Below, piece by piece: positions 25,126-34,408 of a stretch of DNA of 64,000 nt (position 1 is its first letter; each line of letters starts with the position of its first letter). A model generated the notes under the pieces. It saw nothing but the letters and a program-made list of their open reading frames with translations. It ran no database searches and was not told the DNA's origin. Where the stretch lies: contig NZ_JABMCJ010000082.1 in assembly GCF_013359755.1 (NCBI RefSeq), positions 213,105 to 277,104 of the forward strand. Direction: 5' to 3'. The position numbers were made by a program, and so were the translations under genes. This stretch comes from Tardiphaga robiniae. Its GTDB lineage: Bacteria > Pseudomonadota > Alphaproteobacteria > Rhizobiales > Xanthobacteraceae.

Positions 25126-28100
25126 ATGAACGTAATGACCGATATCGACGTTAAAGCGAAACAGCGCGCCGAGGAGATCGACAAGCTCTGGTACAAGGAC
25201 GCCATCATCTATCAGCTGCATGTGAAGACCTTCGCTGACAGCAACCATGACGGCATCGGCGACTTTATCGGCCTGACCGAGAAGCTGGATTATTTGCAGG
25301 ATCTCGGCGTCACCACCATCTGGCTGATGCCGTTCTATCCGTCGCCAGGCCGCGACGACGGCTACGACATCGCCGACTATGGTTCGATCCATCCCGACTT
25401 CGGCACGATGAAGGACTTCAAGCGCTTCATCCACGAAGCCAAGCGCCGTGGCCTGCGCGTGATTACCGAACTCGTCATCAATCACACGTCGGACCAGCAT
25501 GACTGGTTCAAACGCGCCCGCCGCAGCCCGGCCGGCTCCAGTGCGCGCAACTGGTATGTCTGGAGCGACACCGACCAGAAATATCAGAGCACCCGGATCA
25601 TCTTCACCGATACCGAAAAGTCGAACTGGACCTGGGACCCGGAGGCCAAGGCCTATTACTGGCACCGCTTCTTCTCACATCAGCCGGATTTGAATTTCGA
25701 CAATCCGCGCGTTGTCTCTGCCGTGGTGCAGGTGATGAAACGCTGGCTGGATGCCGGCGTCGATGGCTTCCGTCTGGACGCGATCCCCTATCTTGTCGAG
25801 CGCGACGGTACCAATAACGAGAACCTGCCCGAGACCCACAAAGTCATCAAGCATTTGCGGGCCGAACTCGATGCCTATGCGCCGGGCAAGCTGCTGCTCG
25901 CCGAGGCCAATCAATGGCCGGAGGACGTGCAGGAATATTTCGGCAACAGCGACGAATGCCACATGGCCTATCACTTCCCGCTGATGCCGCGCATCTATAT
26001 GGCGCTGGCGCAGGAAGACCGCTTCCCGATCACCGACATCATGCGGCAGACGCCGGATATTCCGGGCGACTGCCAGTGGGCAATGTTCCTGCGCAATCAC
26101 GACGAGCTGACGCTGGAAATGGTCACCGACGTCGAGCGCGACTATCTGTGGTCGACCTATGCGAACGATCCGCGCGCGCGCATCAATGTCGGCATTCGCC
26201 GTCGCCTGGCGCCTTTGATGGACAACGATCGGCGCAAGATCGAGCTGCTGGACTCGTTGTTGCTGTCGTTCCCCGGCACGCCGATCATCTATTACGGCGA
26301 TGAGATCGGCATGGGCGACAATATCTATCTCGGCGACCGCAACGGCGTGCGCACACCGATGCAATGGGCGCCGGACCGTAATGGCGGCTTCTCGCGCGCC
26401 GATCCCGCGCGGCTCTATGCACCGCCGATCATGGATCCGATCTACGGCTACGAGTCCGTGAACGTGGAAGCGCAGTCGCGCAGCCTGTCGTCGCTGCTGT
26501 CGGCGACCAAACGGCTCATTGCTGTCAGGAAATCGACGCTCGCTTTCGGTCGCGGCACCATGACCTTCATCCGCCCCGACAACCGCTCCGTTCTCGCTTA
26601 TGTGCGCCAACTCGGCGACGAAGCGATTCTTTGCGTCGCCAACCTGTCGCGCGCCGCGCAGGCCACCGAACTCGATCTGTCGCCGTGGAAGGAACGCGTG
26701 CCGCTGGAAATGCTCGGCCGCACCAAATTCCCGCCGATCGGCGATCTGCCTTACATGATTACGCTGGCGCCTTACGGCTTCTACTGGTTCCAGCTGCAGC
26801 TCCGCGATGTCTCCGAACATTCGCAGCCGCCGGTGGTGCCAGAATTCGAAACGCTGGTGGTGCCGCTTGGCTCGACCTGGATGACTCTCGCCCGTACGCG
26901 CGGTGTGTTCGAGCGCGACGTGCTGCCTTCCTTCCTGGCGCGCAGCCGCTGGTATCCGGAGCGACAGCCAAAGGCGATCCAGCCCATGCTTACCGGCGCG
27001 ATCCCGTTCTGCGAGATCGGCGACAACCGTCCATGGCTGGTGTTCTTCGAAACCACGCAGCGCAATGTGGCGACGCGCTATCTGCTGCCCATGCAGATCG
27101 AGTGGACCCGCTTCGACCGCGAACGCTACAATCCGAAAGCCTTTGCCGCTGTCCGTCAGGGCGCGCGCGAAGGTACCCTACTCGACGTTGCCACCGACCA
27201 CATCTTCATTGCGCTGCTGCTGCACAATTTGCGCATTTCACTGACCGTCGAAGAAGAGGGCAACCGTCTGGAATTCCGGCCAACGACCAAGCTTGCCGAA
27301 AAGCCGGCTGCGCCGCTGGAGAACATCCGTGCGGTCGAAACCGAACAGTCCAACAGCACTGCATTGGTCGACAACGACTATGTCGTGAAGATCTATCGCA
27401 AGCTGCAGGCCGGCATCAATCCGGAGATCGAGGTCAGCCGTTTCCTGACGGATATCGCCGGTTTCACCAATACGCCGGCTCTGCTTGGCAGCGTCGAACT
27501 GGTCGAGGGTGATCAGCGCACCGCCGTCGCCATCGTGCATGCCTTCGTGCAGAATCAGGGCGATGCCTGGACCGTGACATCGGCCTATCTCGACCGTTTC
27601 GCCGATGAGCAGCGTCTGCTGGCGGTGGATGACCACGCCCCGCACAGTGAAGAACAGGTGCCGTATCTGCTCTATATGTCGCAGACCGGCCGCCGCGTCG
27701 CCGAGATGCAGATGGCGCTGGCCAGCCGCGACGACATCCCGGATTTCAAGCCGGAGCCGACGTCGCCTGACGATATCAGGCTCTGGATCAATGAAATCGT
27801 CACGCGTGCGGAGCCGGTATTTAGCGCGCTCGCCCAACGTCGCAATTCTGCAAAGGATTCGGATCGCGCGCTGATCGATCAGGTGCTGGAACTGCGCCAC
27901 GGCTTGCGGGGGTGGCTGACCGAGCTGCTGCCGGAGAATATCGACGGACTGAAGATCCGCCATCACGGTGATTTCCATCTCGGCCAGATGCTGATCGTCA
28001 AGGATGATATCTTCATCATCGACTTCGAGGGTGAACCGCGCAGATCGATCGATGAGCGCCGCCGCAAGGCGCCCGCTGCACGTGATATCGCCGGGCTCAT

Positions 28101-28425
28101 TCGCTCAATCGATTATTCGGCAACGGCAGCACTGGAACGCGCGCTCAAGGTAACTTCGGACGACACCGGCAAGCTGGCTGCCGCACTGGACGCCTGGCGG
28201 GAACGTGCCACCACGGCTTTCGTTGACGCCTATCGCGAGACCATGACCGATGCGCGGCTGTGGCCGGCAGACGCGGGAGCCACCAAGGAAATGCTGAACT
28301 TCTTCCTTCTGGAAAAGGCGCTTTATGAAATCGAATACGAACTCGCGCATCGGCCAGATTGGCTGCGCGTGCCGCTGACTGGCATCCTGCGCATTCTGAA
28401 CCAGTATTCTGAGGAAGCCGTATGA
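25126..28425 (+). CDS. treS: trehalose synthase / maltokinase fusion
   Basis: 1,099 aa from ATG 25126 ([20 protein letters not shown]); the longer frame from 24895 overlaps glgE and is rejected. Residues 1 to about 550 are GH13 trehalose synthase, which isomerises trehalose and maltose: [31 protein letters not shown] (Asp near 217), [13 protein letters not shown] (Glu near 258), [12 protein letters not shown]. Residues about 580-1,099 are maltokinase (Pep2/Mak), which makes maltose 1-phosphate: [17 protein letters not shown] and the kinase-like [13 protein letters not shown] ... FIIDFEGEP near residues 945-970. Fusion of the two steps channels trehalose to GlgE. Its stop overlaps the glgB ATG. 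Confidence 0.95.
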   Translation: MNVMTDIDVKAKQRAEEIDKLWYKDAIIYQLHVKTFADSNHDGIGDFIGLTEKLDYLQDLGVTTIWLMPFYPSPGRDDGYDIADYGSIHPDFGTMKDFKRFIHEAKRRGLRVITELVINHTSDQHDWFKRARRSPAGSSARNWYVWSDTDQKYQSTRIIFTDTEKSNWTWDPEAKAYYWHRFFSHQPDLNFDNPRVVSAVVQVMKRWLDAGVDGFRLDAIPYLVERDGTNNENLPETHKVIKHLRAELDAYAPGKLLLAEANQWPEDVQEYFGNSDECHMAYHFPLMPRIYMALAQEDRFPITDIMRQTPDIPGDCQWAMFLRNHDELTLEMVTDVERDYLWSTYANDPRARINVGIRRRLAPLMDNDRRKIELLDSLLLSFPGTPIIYYGDEIGMGDNIYLGDRNGVRTPMQWAPDRNGGFSRADPARLYAPPIMDPIYGYESVNVEAQSRSLSSLLSATKRLIAVRKSTLAFGRGTMTFIRPDNRSVLAYVRQLGDEAILCVANLSRAAQATELDLSPWKERVPLEMLGRTKFPPIGDLPYMITLAPYGFYWFQLQLRDVSEHSQPPVVPEFETLVVPLGSTWMTLARTRGVFERDVLPSFLARSRWYPERQPKAIQPMLTGAIPFCEIGDNRPWLVFFETTQRNVATRYLLPMQIEWTRFDRERYNPKAFAAVRQGAREGTLLDVATDHIFIALLLHNLRISLTVEEEGNRLEFRPTTKLAEKPAAPLENIRAVETEQSNSTALVDNDYVVKIYRKLQAGINPEIEVSRFLTDIAGFTNTPALLGSVELVEGDQRTAVAIVHAFVQNQGDAWTVTSAYLDRFADEQRLLAVDDHAPHSEEQVPYLLYMSQTGRRVAEMQMALASRDDIPDFKPEPTSPDDIRLWINEIVTRAEPVFSALAQRRNSAKDSDRALIDQVLELRHGLRGWLTELLPENIDGLKIRHHGDFHLGQMLIVKDDIFIIDFEGEPRRSIDERRRKAPAARDIAGLIRSIDYSATAALERALKVTSDDTGKLAAALDAWRERATTAFVDAYRETMTDARLWPADAGATKEMLNFFLLEKALYEIEYELAHRPDWLRVPLTGILRILNQYSEEAV

Positions 28426-30563
28426 CCAATTTGCCCGCCGAGGCTTACGCAATCGTCGAAGGCCGCCACTCCGATCCATTTCACTATCTCGGCCCCCACA
28501 AGGAAGCCGACAAAACAGTCGTGCGCGCTTTCCTGCCGGAAGCCGTGAAGGTCGATGCCATTGATGATCACGGTGCGACGACCGCATTGGAACGCGTCCA
28601 TGACGCCGGCCTGTTTGTCGGCGCACTGGCCAATGGCTCGACCAAATATCAACTGCGGGCGCGCTATGGCGACAGGTCCGTCGATCTCGACGACCCTTAT
28701 CGCTTTCCGCCGATCCTGACCGAATTCGATCTCTATCTGCTCGGCGAAGGTACCCATCAGCGGCTCTATGACAAGCTCGGCGCCCATCCGATGGTGCTTG
28801 AAGGCGTCAGCGGCGTCGGATTTGTGGTGCTCGCGCCCAATGCGAAGCGTGTCAGCATTGTTGGTGATTTCAATTTCTGGGATGCGCGGCGTCATCCCAT
28901 GCGCGTGCGCGGTGCGGGCTACTGGGAGCTGTTCATCCCGGGCGCGATGCCCGGCGATCACTACAAGTTCGACATCATCGGCCCGCATGGACAGTTGACG
29001 CAAAAATCCGACCCGATGGCCTTCGCCGCCGAACTGCGGCCCTCCACAGCGTCCATCGTGCTCGACGAAGCCAGGATCCCGCATCCGCGCCCTGCCCCGG
29101 ATCACATCAATGCGCTGAATAAGCCGATGTCGATCTACGAGGTGCATCTGGGCTCCTGGCGTCGCAAGGGCGACAATGAGTGGCTGACCTATCGCGACCT
29201 GGCCGAGACGCTGCCGCGCTATGCCCGCGATCTTGGTTTTACCCACGTGGAATTCCTACCCATCAACGAGCATCCGTTTGACGGCTCCTGGGGCTATCAG
29301 CCGACCGGCATGTATGCGCCGACCAGCCGCTTCGGCACGCCCGCAGAATTCGCACTGCTGATCGACGCCTGTCATGCCGAGGGGCTCGGCGTGCTGCTCG
29401 ACTGGGTGCCCGGGCACTTCCCGGATGATCCGCATGGCCTCGGCAATTTCGACGGCACGGCCCTTTATGAACATGCCAACCCGCTGCAGGGCCGGCACAT
29501 GGACTGGGGCACGCTGATCTACAATTACGGCCGCACCGAAGTCGTAAATTTCCTCGTATCCAACGCGCTATTCTGGCTTGAGCGTTACAATGTGGATGGG
29601 CTGCGCGTCGATGCCGTGGCCTCGATGCTGTATCTCGATTACAGCCGTGAAGCCGGCGCCTGGATTCCGAACAAATATGGCGGTCGCGAGAATATCGAGG
29701 CCGTCAGCTTCCTGCGCCGCTTCAACACCGAAGTCTTCGCGAAATTCCCGAATGCGACCACTGCCGCTGAGGAATCCACTGCTTGGCCGCAGGTCTCACG
29801 CCCCGTCGAATTCGGCGGGCTCGGATTCGGCTACAAGTGGAACATGGGCTGGATGCATGACACGCTGAACTACATCAGCAAGGATCCGATCTATCGCAAG
29901 TACCAGCACAACGACATTCTGTTCGGGCTGCAATACGCCTTCTCGGAAAATTTCGTGCTGCCGCTATCGCATGACGAAGTCGTGCACGGAAAGCGATCCA
30001 TTTTGGGCCGGATGCCCGGCGACGACTGGCAGCGTTTTGCGAATCTGCGCGCGTATTATTCCTTCATGTTCGGCCATCCCGGCAAGAAGCTGATGTTCAT
30101 GGGCTGCGAATTCGCCCAGGAGCGCGAATGGAATCACGACACGTCGCTGGACTGGCACCTGCTGGAGCAGGACAAGCATGCCGGCATCCATTCGCTGATC
30201 CGCGATCTCAACGAGCTGTATCGCAACCAGCCGGCACTGCATGAACTCGATTGCGATCCCGCCGGCTTCGAATGGATGATCACTGATGATGCCGGCAACA
30301 ACGTCTTCGCTTGGCTGCGCAAGGGCGGCAATCCGCGCGCGCAATGCCTCGTGGTCGTGAACTTCTCGCCCAACGTCTATCACGATTACCGCGTCCGCGT
30401 GCCGTTCACCGGCGCCTGGCGCGAGGTGTTGAATTCCGACGCCGCGCCTTATGGCGGCAGCAATGTCGGCAATTCGGGCGAAGTCATTGCCAAGGGACTT
30501 GTCCCCGAACTCAGTCTGACCCTTCCACCGCTGGCCGCACTCTTTCTCGTACCGGAATTCTAG
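28422..30563 (+). CDS. glgB: 1,4-alpha-glucan branching enzyme
   Basis: 713 aa, GH13_9. It makes alpha-1,6 branches in the linear glucan produced by GlgE. An N-terminal domain and CBM48 ([20 protein letters not shown]) precede the barrel. Catalytic blocks: [42 protein letters not shown] and [14 protein letters not shown]. The length is normal for GlgB. It overlaps treS by 4 bases (ATGA) and is followed 3 bases later by glgX. Confidence 0.96.
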   Translation: MTNLPAEAYAIVEGRHSDPFHYLGPHKEADKTVVRAFLPEAVKVDAIDDHGATTALERVHDAGLFVGALANGSTKYQLRARYGDRSVDLDDPYRFPPILTEFDLYLLGEGTHQRLYDKLGAHPMVLEGVSGVGFVVLAPNAKRVSIVGDFNFWDARRHPMRVRGAGYWELFIPGAMPGDHYKFDIIGPHGQLTQKSDPMAFAAELRPSTASIVLDEARIPHPRPAPDHINALNKPMSIYEVHLGSWRRKGDNEWLTYRDLAETLPRYARDLGFTHVEFLPINEHPFDGSWGYQPTGMYAPTSRFGTPAEFALLIDACHAEGLGVLLDWVPGHFPDDPHGLGNFDGTALYEHANPLQGRHMDWGTLIYNYGRTEVVNFLVSNALFWLERYNVDGLRVDAVASMLYLDYSREAGAWIPNKYGGRENIEAVSFLRRFNTEVFAKFPNATTAAEESTAWPQVSRPVEFGGLGFGYKWNMGWMHDTLNYISKDPIYRKYQHNDILFGLQYAFSENFVLPLSHDEVVHGKRSILGRMPGDDWQRFANLRAYYSFMFGHPGKKLMFMGCEFAQEREWNHDTSLDWHLLEQDKHAGIHSLIRDLNELYRNQPALHELDCDPAGFEWMITDDAGNNVFAWLRKGGNPRAQCLVVVNFSPNVYHDYRVRVPFTGAWREVLNSDAAPYGGSNVGNSGEVIAKGLVPELSLTLPPLAALFLVPEF

Positions 30564-30566
30564 AGC

Positions 30567-32645
30567 ATGAGACTATCCGCCGGCATGCCCTCCCGCCTCG
30601 GCGCAAGCTGGGACGGACGGGGGACCAACTTTGCCTTGTTCTCTGCGAACGCCACCAAGGTCGAACTGTGTCTGTTCGACAGCCAGGGGCGGCGCGAACT
30701 CGAGCGCATCGAACTGCCGGAATATAACGAGCACGTCTTTCACGGCTATCTCAACGATGTCTCGCCGGGCCAGCTTTATGGTTATCGCGTGCATGGGCCC
30801 TATGAACCGGAGCATGGACATCGCTTCAATGCGCACAAGCTGCTGCTCGACCCCTATGCCAAGAAACTGGCCGGGCGTCTCGTCTGGAGCGATGCACATT
30901 TCGGCTATCGCACCGGCTCGTCGCGCGAGGACCTCTCTTTCGACCGCCGCGACAATGCGCGCGGCATGCCGAAGGCTGTGGTGGTCGACGAAACGTTCAA
31001 CTGGGGCCGCAAGGAAGCGCGTCCCAGTGTACCCTGGGAAGACACCATCATCTATGAGGCCCATGTCAAAGGCCTGACGCAGACCCGCAAGGACGTGCCG
31101 CCAGGGCTGCGCGGGACCTATCGCGGCCTGTCGTCGCCGTCGATGATCGAGCATCTCAAACGGCTTGGCGTTACCACCATCGAGCTGCTGCCGGTGCACA
31201 GCTTTGTCGATGACCGCCGGCTGGTGGAAATGAAGCTGGTGAATTACTGGGGTTACAATACCCTCTCCTTCTTCGCCCCGGAAGCGCGCTACGGCACCGA
31301 CAATCCGCTCGATGCGTTCCGCACGACGGTCGCGCGGCTGCATGACGCGGGCATCGAGGTGATGCTCGACGTGGTCTATAACCACACCGCCGAAGGCAAT
31401 CATCTCGGCCCGACGCTGAGTTATCGCGGCATCGACAACGCCTCCTATTACTGGCTGATGCCGGACAATCCACGATTCTATGATGACTTCACGGGCTGCG
31501 GCAGCTCGATGAACCTTACGCATCCGCGTGTGTTGCAGATGGTGATGGATTCATTGCGCTACTGGGTTGAGGTGTGTCACGTGGATGGCTTTCGTTTCGA
31601 CCTTGCAACCACGCTGGCGCGCGGGCCGAATGGCTTCGATCGCAATAGCGGTTTCCTCACCGCCATCCGGCAGGACCCTGTCCTCGCGAACGTCAAGATG
31701 GTCGCCGAGCCCTGGGACCTCGGCATGGGCGGCTATCAGGTCGGCGCGTTTCCATCGCAGTGGTCGGAATGGAACGACAAATATCGCAGCGCCATGCGCC
31801 GCTACTGGAGCGGCGAAGGCTCGCTGATCGGCGAAGTCTCCAGCCGCATGACCGGCTCGTCAGACGTGTTCAACCATGACGGCCGCAAGCAGCGCGCCGG
31901 CATCAACCATGTCACCGTGCATGACGGTTTCCCGCTGGCCGACCTGTTTGCCTATAACGAGAAGCACAACGAGGCCAATGGCGAGGACAATCGCGATGGC
32001 TCCTCGGATAACCTCAGCAACAATTTCGGCGTCGAGGGCCCGACCGACGATCCCGAGCTGCTGGCGCTGCGCCGACAGCTGCGCAAGAACCAGCTCGCCT
32101 GTCTGTTCCTCGCGCAGGGCGTGCCGCTGCTGCTGGCCGGCGACGAGGTCGGCAATACCCAGGGCGGTAACAACAATGCCTATTGCCAGGACAACGAGAT
32201 CGGCTGGGTCGGCTGGGACAATCTCGGCGACAAGGACGACGATCTCACCGACTTCATCGGCCATATGGCGCAGCTGCGACAGCGCTTTCCGCAGATCACC
32301 ACGCAACGCTGGCTCGACGGCCGCCGTGCCGACGGCAGCTATGGGGTACTGTGGCTGACGCCCTCGGCCGACGAGATGACCGAGACGGACTGGGCGTTTC
32401 CAGACGGGCGCTTCCTGTCCTACGTGCTTAGCGCTTCCGGCGACAACACCAATCCGATCTTCATCGTGCTGAATGCGGCGCCCGAGGGCATTCCTTTCAA
32501 GCTGCCGAAGATGCTGGAATACAAGAACTGGCGGCAGGTGCTGAACACCGCCGACGAAAAGCTCTCCATCGCGATCCTGCCCCCCGGTAGCGACATCGAT
32601 GCGCCGCCGCGTTCGGTACTGGCCTTTGCGGGGACGCCAGCATGA
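30567..32645 (+). CDS. glgX: glycogen debranching enzyme GlgX
   Basis: 692 aa, GH13_11 isoamylase-type. It removes alpha-1,6 side chains from glucan, giving linear oligosaccharides that TreY can use. CBM48 (GASWDGRGTNFALFSANATK) is at the N-terminus. Blocks: GIEVMLDVVYNHTAEG, CHVDGFRFDLATTLARG, VKMVAEPWDLGMGGYQVG and VHDGFPLADLFAYNEKHN (GEDNRDG follows). Length and motifs are canonical. It lies between glgB and treZ; the next ATG overlaps its stop (ATGA). Confidence 0.95.
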   Translation: MRLSAGMPSRLGASWDGRGTNFALFSANATKVELCLFDSQGRRELERIELPEYNEHVFHGYLNDVSPGQLYGYRVHGPYEPEHGHRFNAHKLLLDPYAKKLAGRLVWSDAHFGYRTGSSREDLSFDRRDNARGMPKAVVVDETFNWGRKEARPSVPWEDTIIYEAHVKGLTQTRKDVPPGLRGTYRGLSSPSMIEHLKRLGVTTIELLPVHSFVDDRRLVEMKLVNYWGYNTLSFFAPEARYGTDNPLDAFRTTVARLHDAGIEVMLDVVYNHTAEGNHLGPTLSYRGIDNASYYWLMPDNPRFYDDFTGCGSSMNLTHPRVLQMVMDSLRYWVEVCHVDGFRFDLATTLARGPNGFDRNSGFLTAIRQDPVLANVKMVAEPWDLGMGGYQVGAFPSQWSEWNDKYRSAMRRYWSGEGSLIGEVSSRMTGSSDVFNHDGRKQRAGINHVTVHDGFPLADLFAYNEKHNEANGEDNRDGSSDNLSNNFGVEGPTDDPELLALRRQLRKNQLACLFLAQGVPLLLAGDEVGNTQGGNNNAYCQDNEIGWVGWDNLGDKDDDLTDFIGHMAQLRQRFPQITTQRWLDGRRADGSYGVLWLTPSADEMTETDWAFPDGRFLSYVLSASGDNTNPIFIVLNAAPEGIPFKLPKMLEYKNWRQVLNTADEKLSIAILPPGSDIDAPPRSVLAFAGTPA

Positions 32646-34408
32646 GCGCTCATTCGTTCGGACCACAGCTGACCGAGAAAGGCGCGGTCTTCCGCCTCTG
32701 GGCGCCGGCTGCGCAACGCGTCGACGTGGTACTTGGGAATCAATCCCATCCCTTGAAACTCGGCGAAGACGGCTGGTTTACTGCGGAGGTCGCAAGTGTC
32801 GAGGCTGGCGACACCTATCGCTTCAGGATCGACGGCAAGACCGACGTGCCCGACCCCGGCTCACGCTTTCAGCCGAACGATATCGCCGGCCCTTCCGAAG
32901 TCATCGATCACAGGACCTATGCGTGGCGAGCAGCCGACTGGCGCGGGCGGCCGTGGGAAGAGACCGTGCTGATTGAAACCCATGTCGGTACCTTTACGCC
33001 GCAGGGCACCTATCGCGCGATGATCGACAAGCTCGATCATCTCATCGCCACCGGGATCACCGCACTCGAGCTGATGCCGTTGGCCGATTTCGCCGGCAAG
33101 CGCAACTGGGGTTATGACGGTGTGCTGTGGTATGCGCCGGACGCGATGTTCGGCCGCCCGGACGATCTGAAGGCGCTGATCGACGAGGCGCATCTGCGTG
33201 GGCTGACAGTGTTTCTGGACGTCGTCTATAACCACTTCGGCCCGGAAGGGAATTACATCGGGCAATATGCGCCGTCCTTCTTCGGCGAGGCGCATACGCC
33301 GTGGGGCTCGGCGATCAACTATCGCCTGCCGGACGTGCGGGCCTACGCGATCGAGAATGCCGTGGCGTGGCTGCGTGACTATCGCTTCGATGGGCTCAGG
33401 CTCGATGCCGTGCATGCGATTCCCGAACAGGGCGAGATCCCGATGCTGCACGAGCTGAGCCGCGAGGTCGGCAAGCTGGCCGCCGACACCGGCCGGCTGA
33501 TCCATCTGGTGCTCGAGAACGACGACAACCGCGCCACTCTGCTCGATCCCGCCACCAACCCGCCGCGCGGCAAATATCGTGCGCAGTGGAACGACGACTA
33601 TCACCATGCCTGGCACGTGCTGCTCACCGGCGAGGACAAGGGCTATTACAGCGACTACGCACCGAAGCCGCTCGATCATATCGTACGGGCGCTGGGCTCG
33701 GGCTTCGCCTATCAGGGCCAGTCGTCGGCGCATCGCGACGGCGCACCGCGCGGCGAACCATCAGGCGAACTCGCACCGGCGGCCTTCGTGAATTTCCTGC
33801 AGAACCACGACCAGATCGGTAATCGTGCGCTTGGCGATCGGCTGGAAACCTTGGCCAAGCCCGAGGCCATCGAAGCTGCGCTGGCCGTTACATTGCTGGC
33901 GCCGATGGTGCCGATGCTGTTTCAGGGCGAGGAATGGGGCTCGAAAGTGCCGTTTCCGTTCTTCTGCGATTTCGAGGGCGATCTCGCCAATGCCGTGCGC
34001 AATGGCCGCAAGAAGGAATTCGCCAGCGCCTATGAGAAATACGGCGACGAGATCCCCGACCCGCTGGACGAGAGCTCGTTCCGCTCGGCCTTCGTCGATT
34101 GGGACAATCGCGAAACGACCGCGGGCAAGACGCGGCTGACGCTGGTTCGCGAGCTGCTCGCATTGCGCAAGCAGCATATCGTGCCGCACCTCGCTGGCGC
34201 ACGGTTCGGCCAGGCTGAGGCGAGCGAGGACGGTTGGCTCACGGCCTTCTGGACAATGGGTGACGGCAGCAGGCTGCATCTCACGGCCAATCTTTCCGAC
34301 AAGGCCGTCAACGCAGCATCGCCGAGCACAGGCACAACAATTTGGGGTAACACTACCACCGGCGTGGGGACGCCGTGGTCCGTCGTATGGCGGATCGGAG
34401 ATAGATAA
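32642..34408 (+). CDS. treZ: malto-oligosyltrehalose trehalohydrolase TreZ
   Basis: 588 aa, GH13_10. It releases free trehalose from malto-oligosyltrehalose made by TreY. Blocks: TVFLDVVYNHFGPEGNYIG, FDGLRLDAVHAIPEQGEIP, LIHLVLENDDNRATLL and FLQNHDQIGNRALGDRL, each with its expected Asp or Glu. It begins with the short CBM48-like domain (FRLWAPAAQRVDVVLG). It overlaps glgX by 4 bases, and its stop overlaps the treY start by one base (TAATG), so expression of TreZ and TreY is tightly matched. Confidence 0.95.
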   Translation: MSAHSFGPQLTEKGAVFRLWAPAAQRVDVVLGNQSHPLKLGEDGWFTAEVASVEAGDTYRFRIDGKTDVPDPGSRFQPNDIAGPSEVIDHRTYAWRAADWRGRPWEETVLIETHVGTFTPQGTYRAMIDKLDHLIATGITALELMPLADFAGKRNWGYDGVLWYAPDAMFGRPDDLKALIDEAHLRGLTVFLDVVYNHFGPEGNYIGQYAPSFFGEAHTPWGSAINYRLPDVRAYAIENAVAWLRDYRFDGLRLDAVHAIPEQGEIPMLHELSREVGKLAADTGRLIHLVLENDDNRATLLDPATNPPRGKYRAQWNDDYHHAWHVLLTGEDKGYYSDYAPKPLDHIVRALGSGFAYQGQSSAHRDGAPRGEPSGELAPAAFVNFLQNHDQIGNRALGDRLETLAKPEAIEAALAVTLLAPMVPMLFQGEEWGSKVPFPFFCDFEGDLANAVRNGRKKEFASAYEKYGDEIPDPLDESSFRSAFVDWDNRETTAGKTRLTLVRELLALRKQHIVPHLAGARFGQAEASEDGWLTAFWTMGDGSRLHLTANLSDKAVNAASPSTGTTIWGNTTTGVGTPWSVVWRIGDR

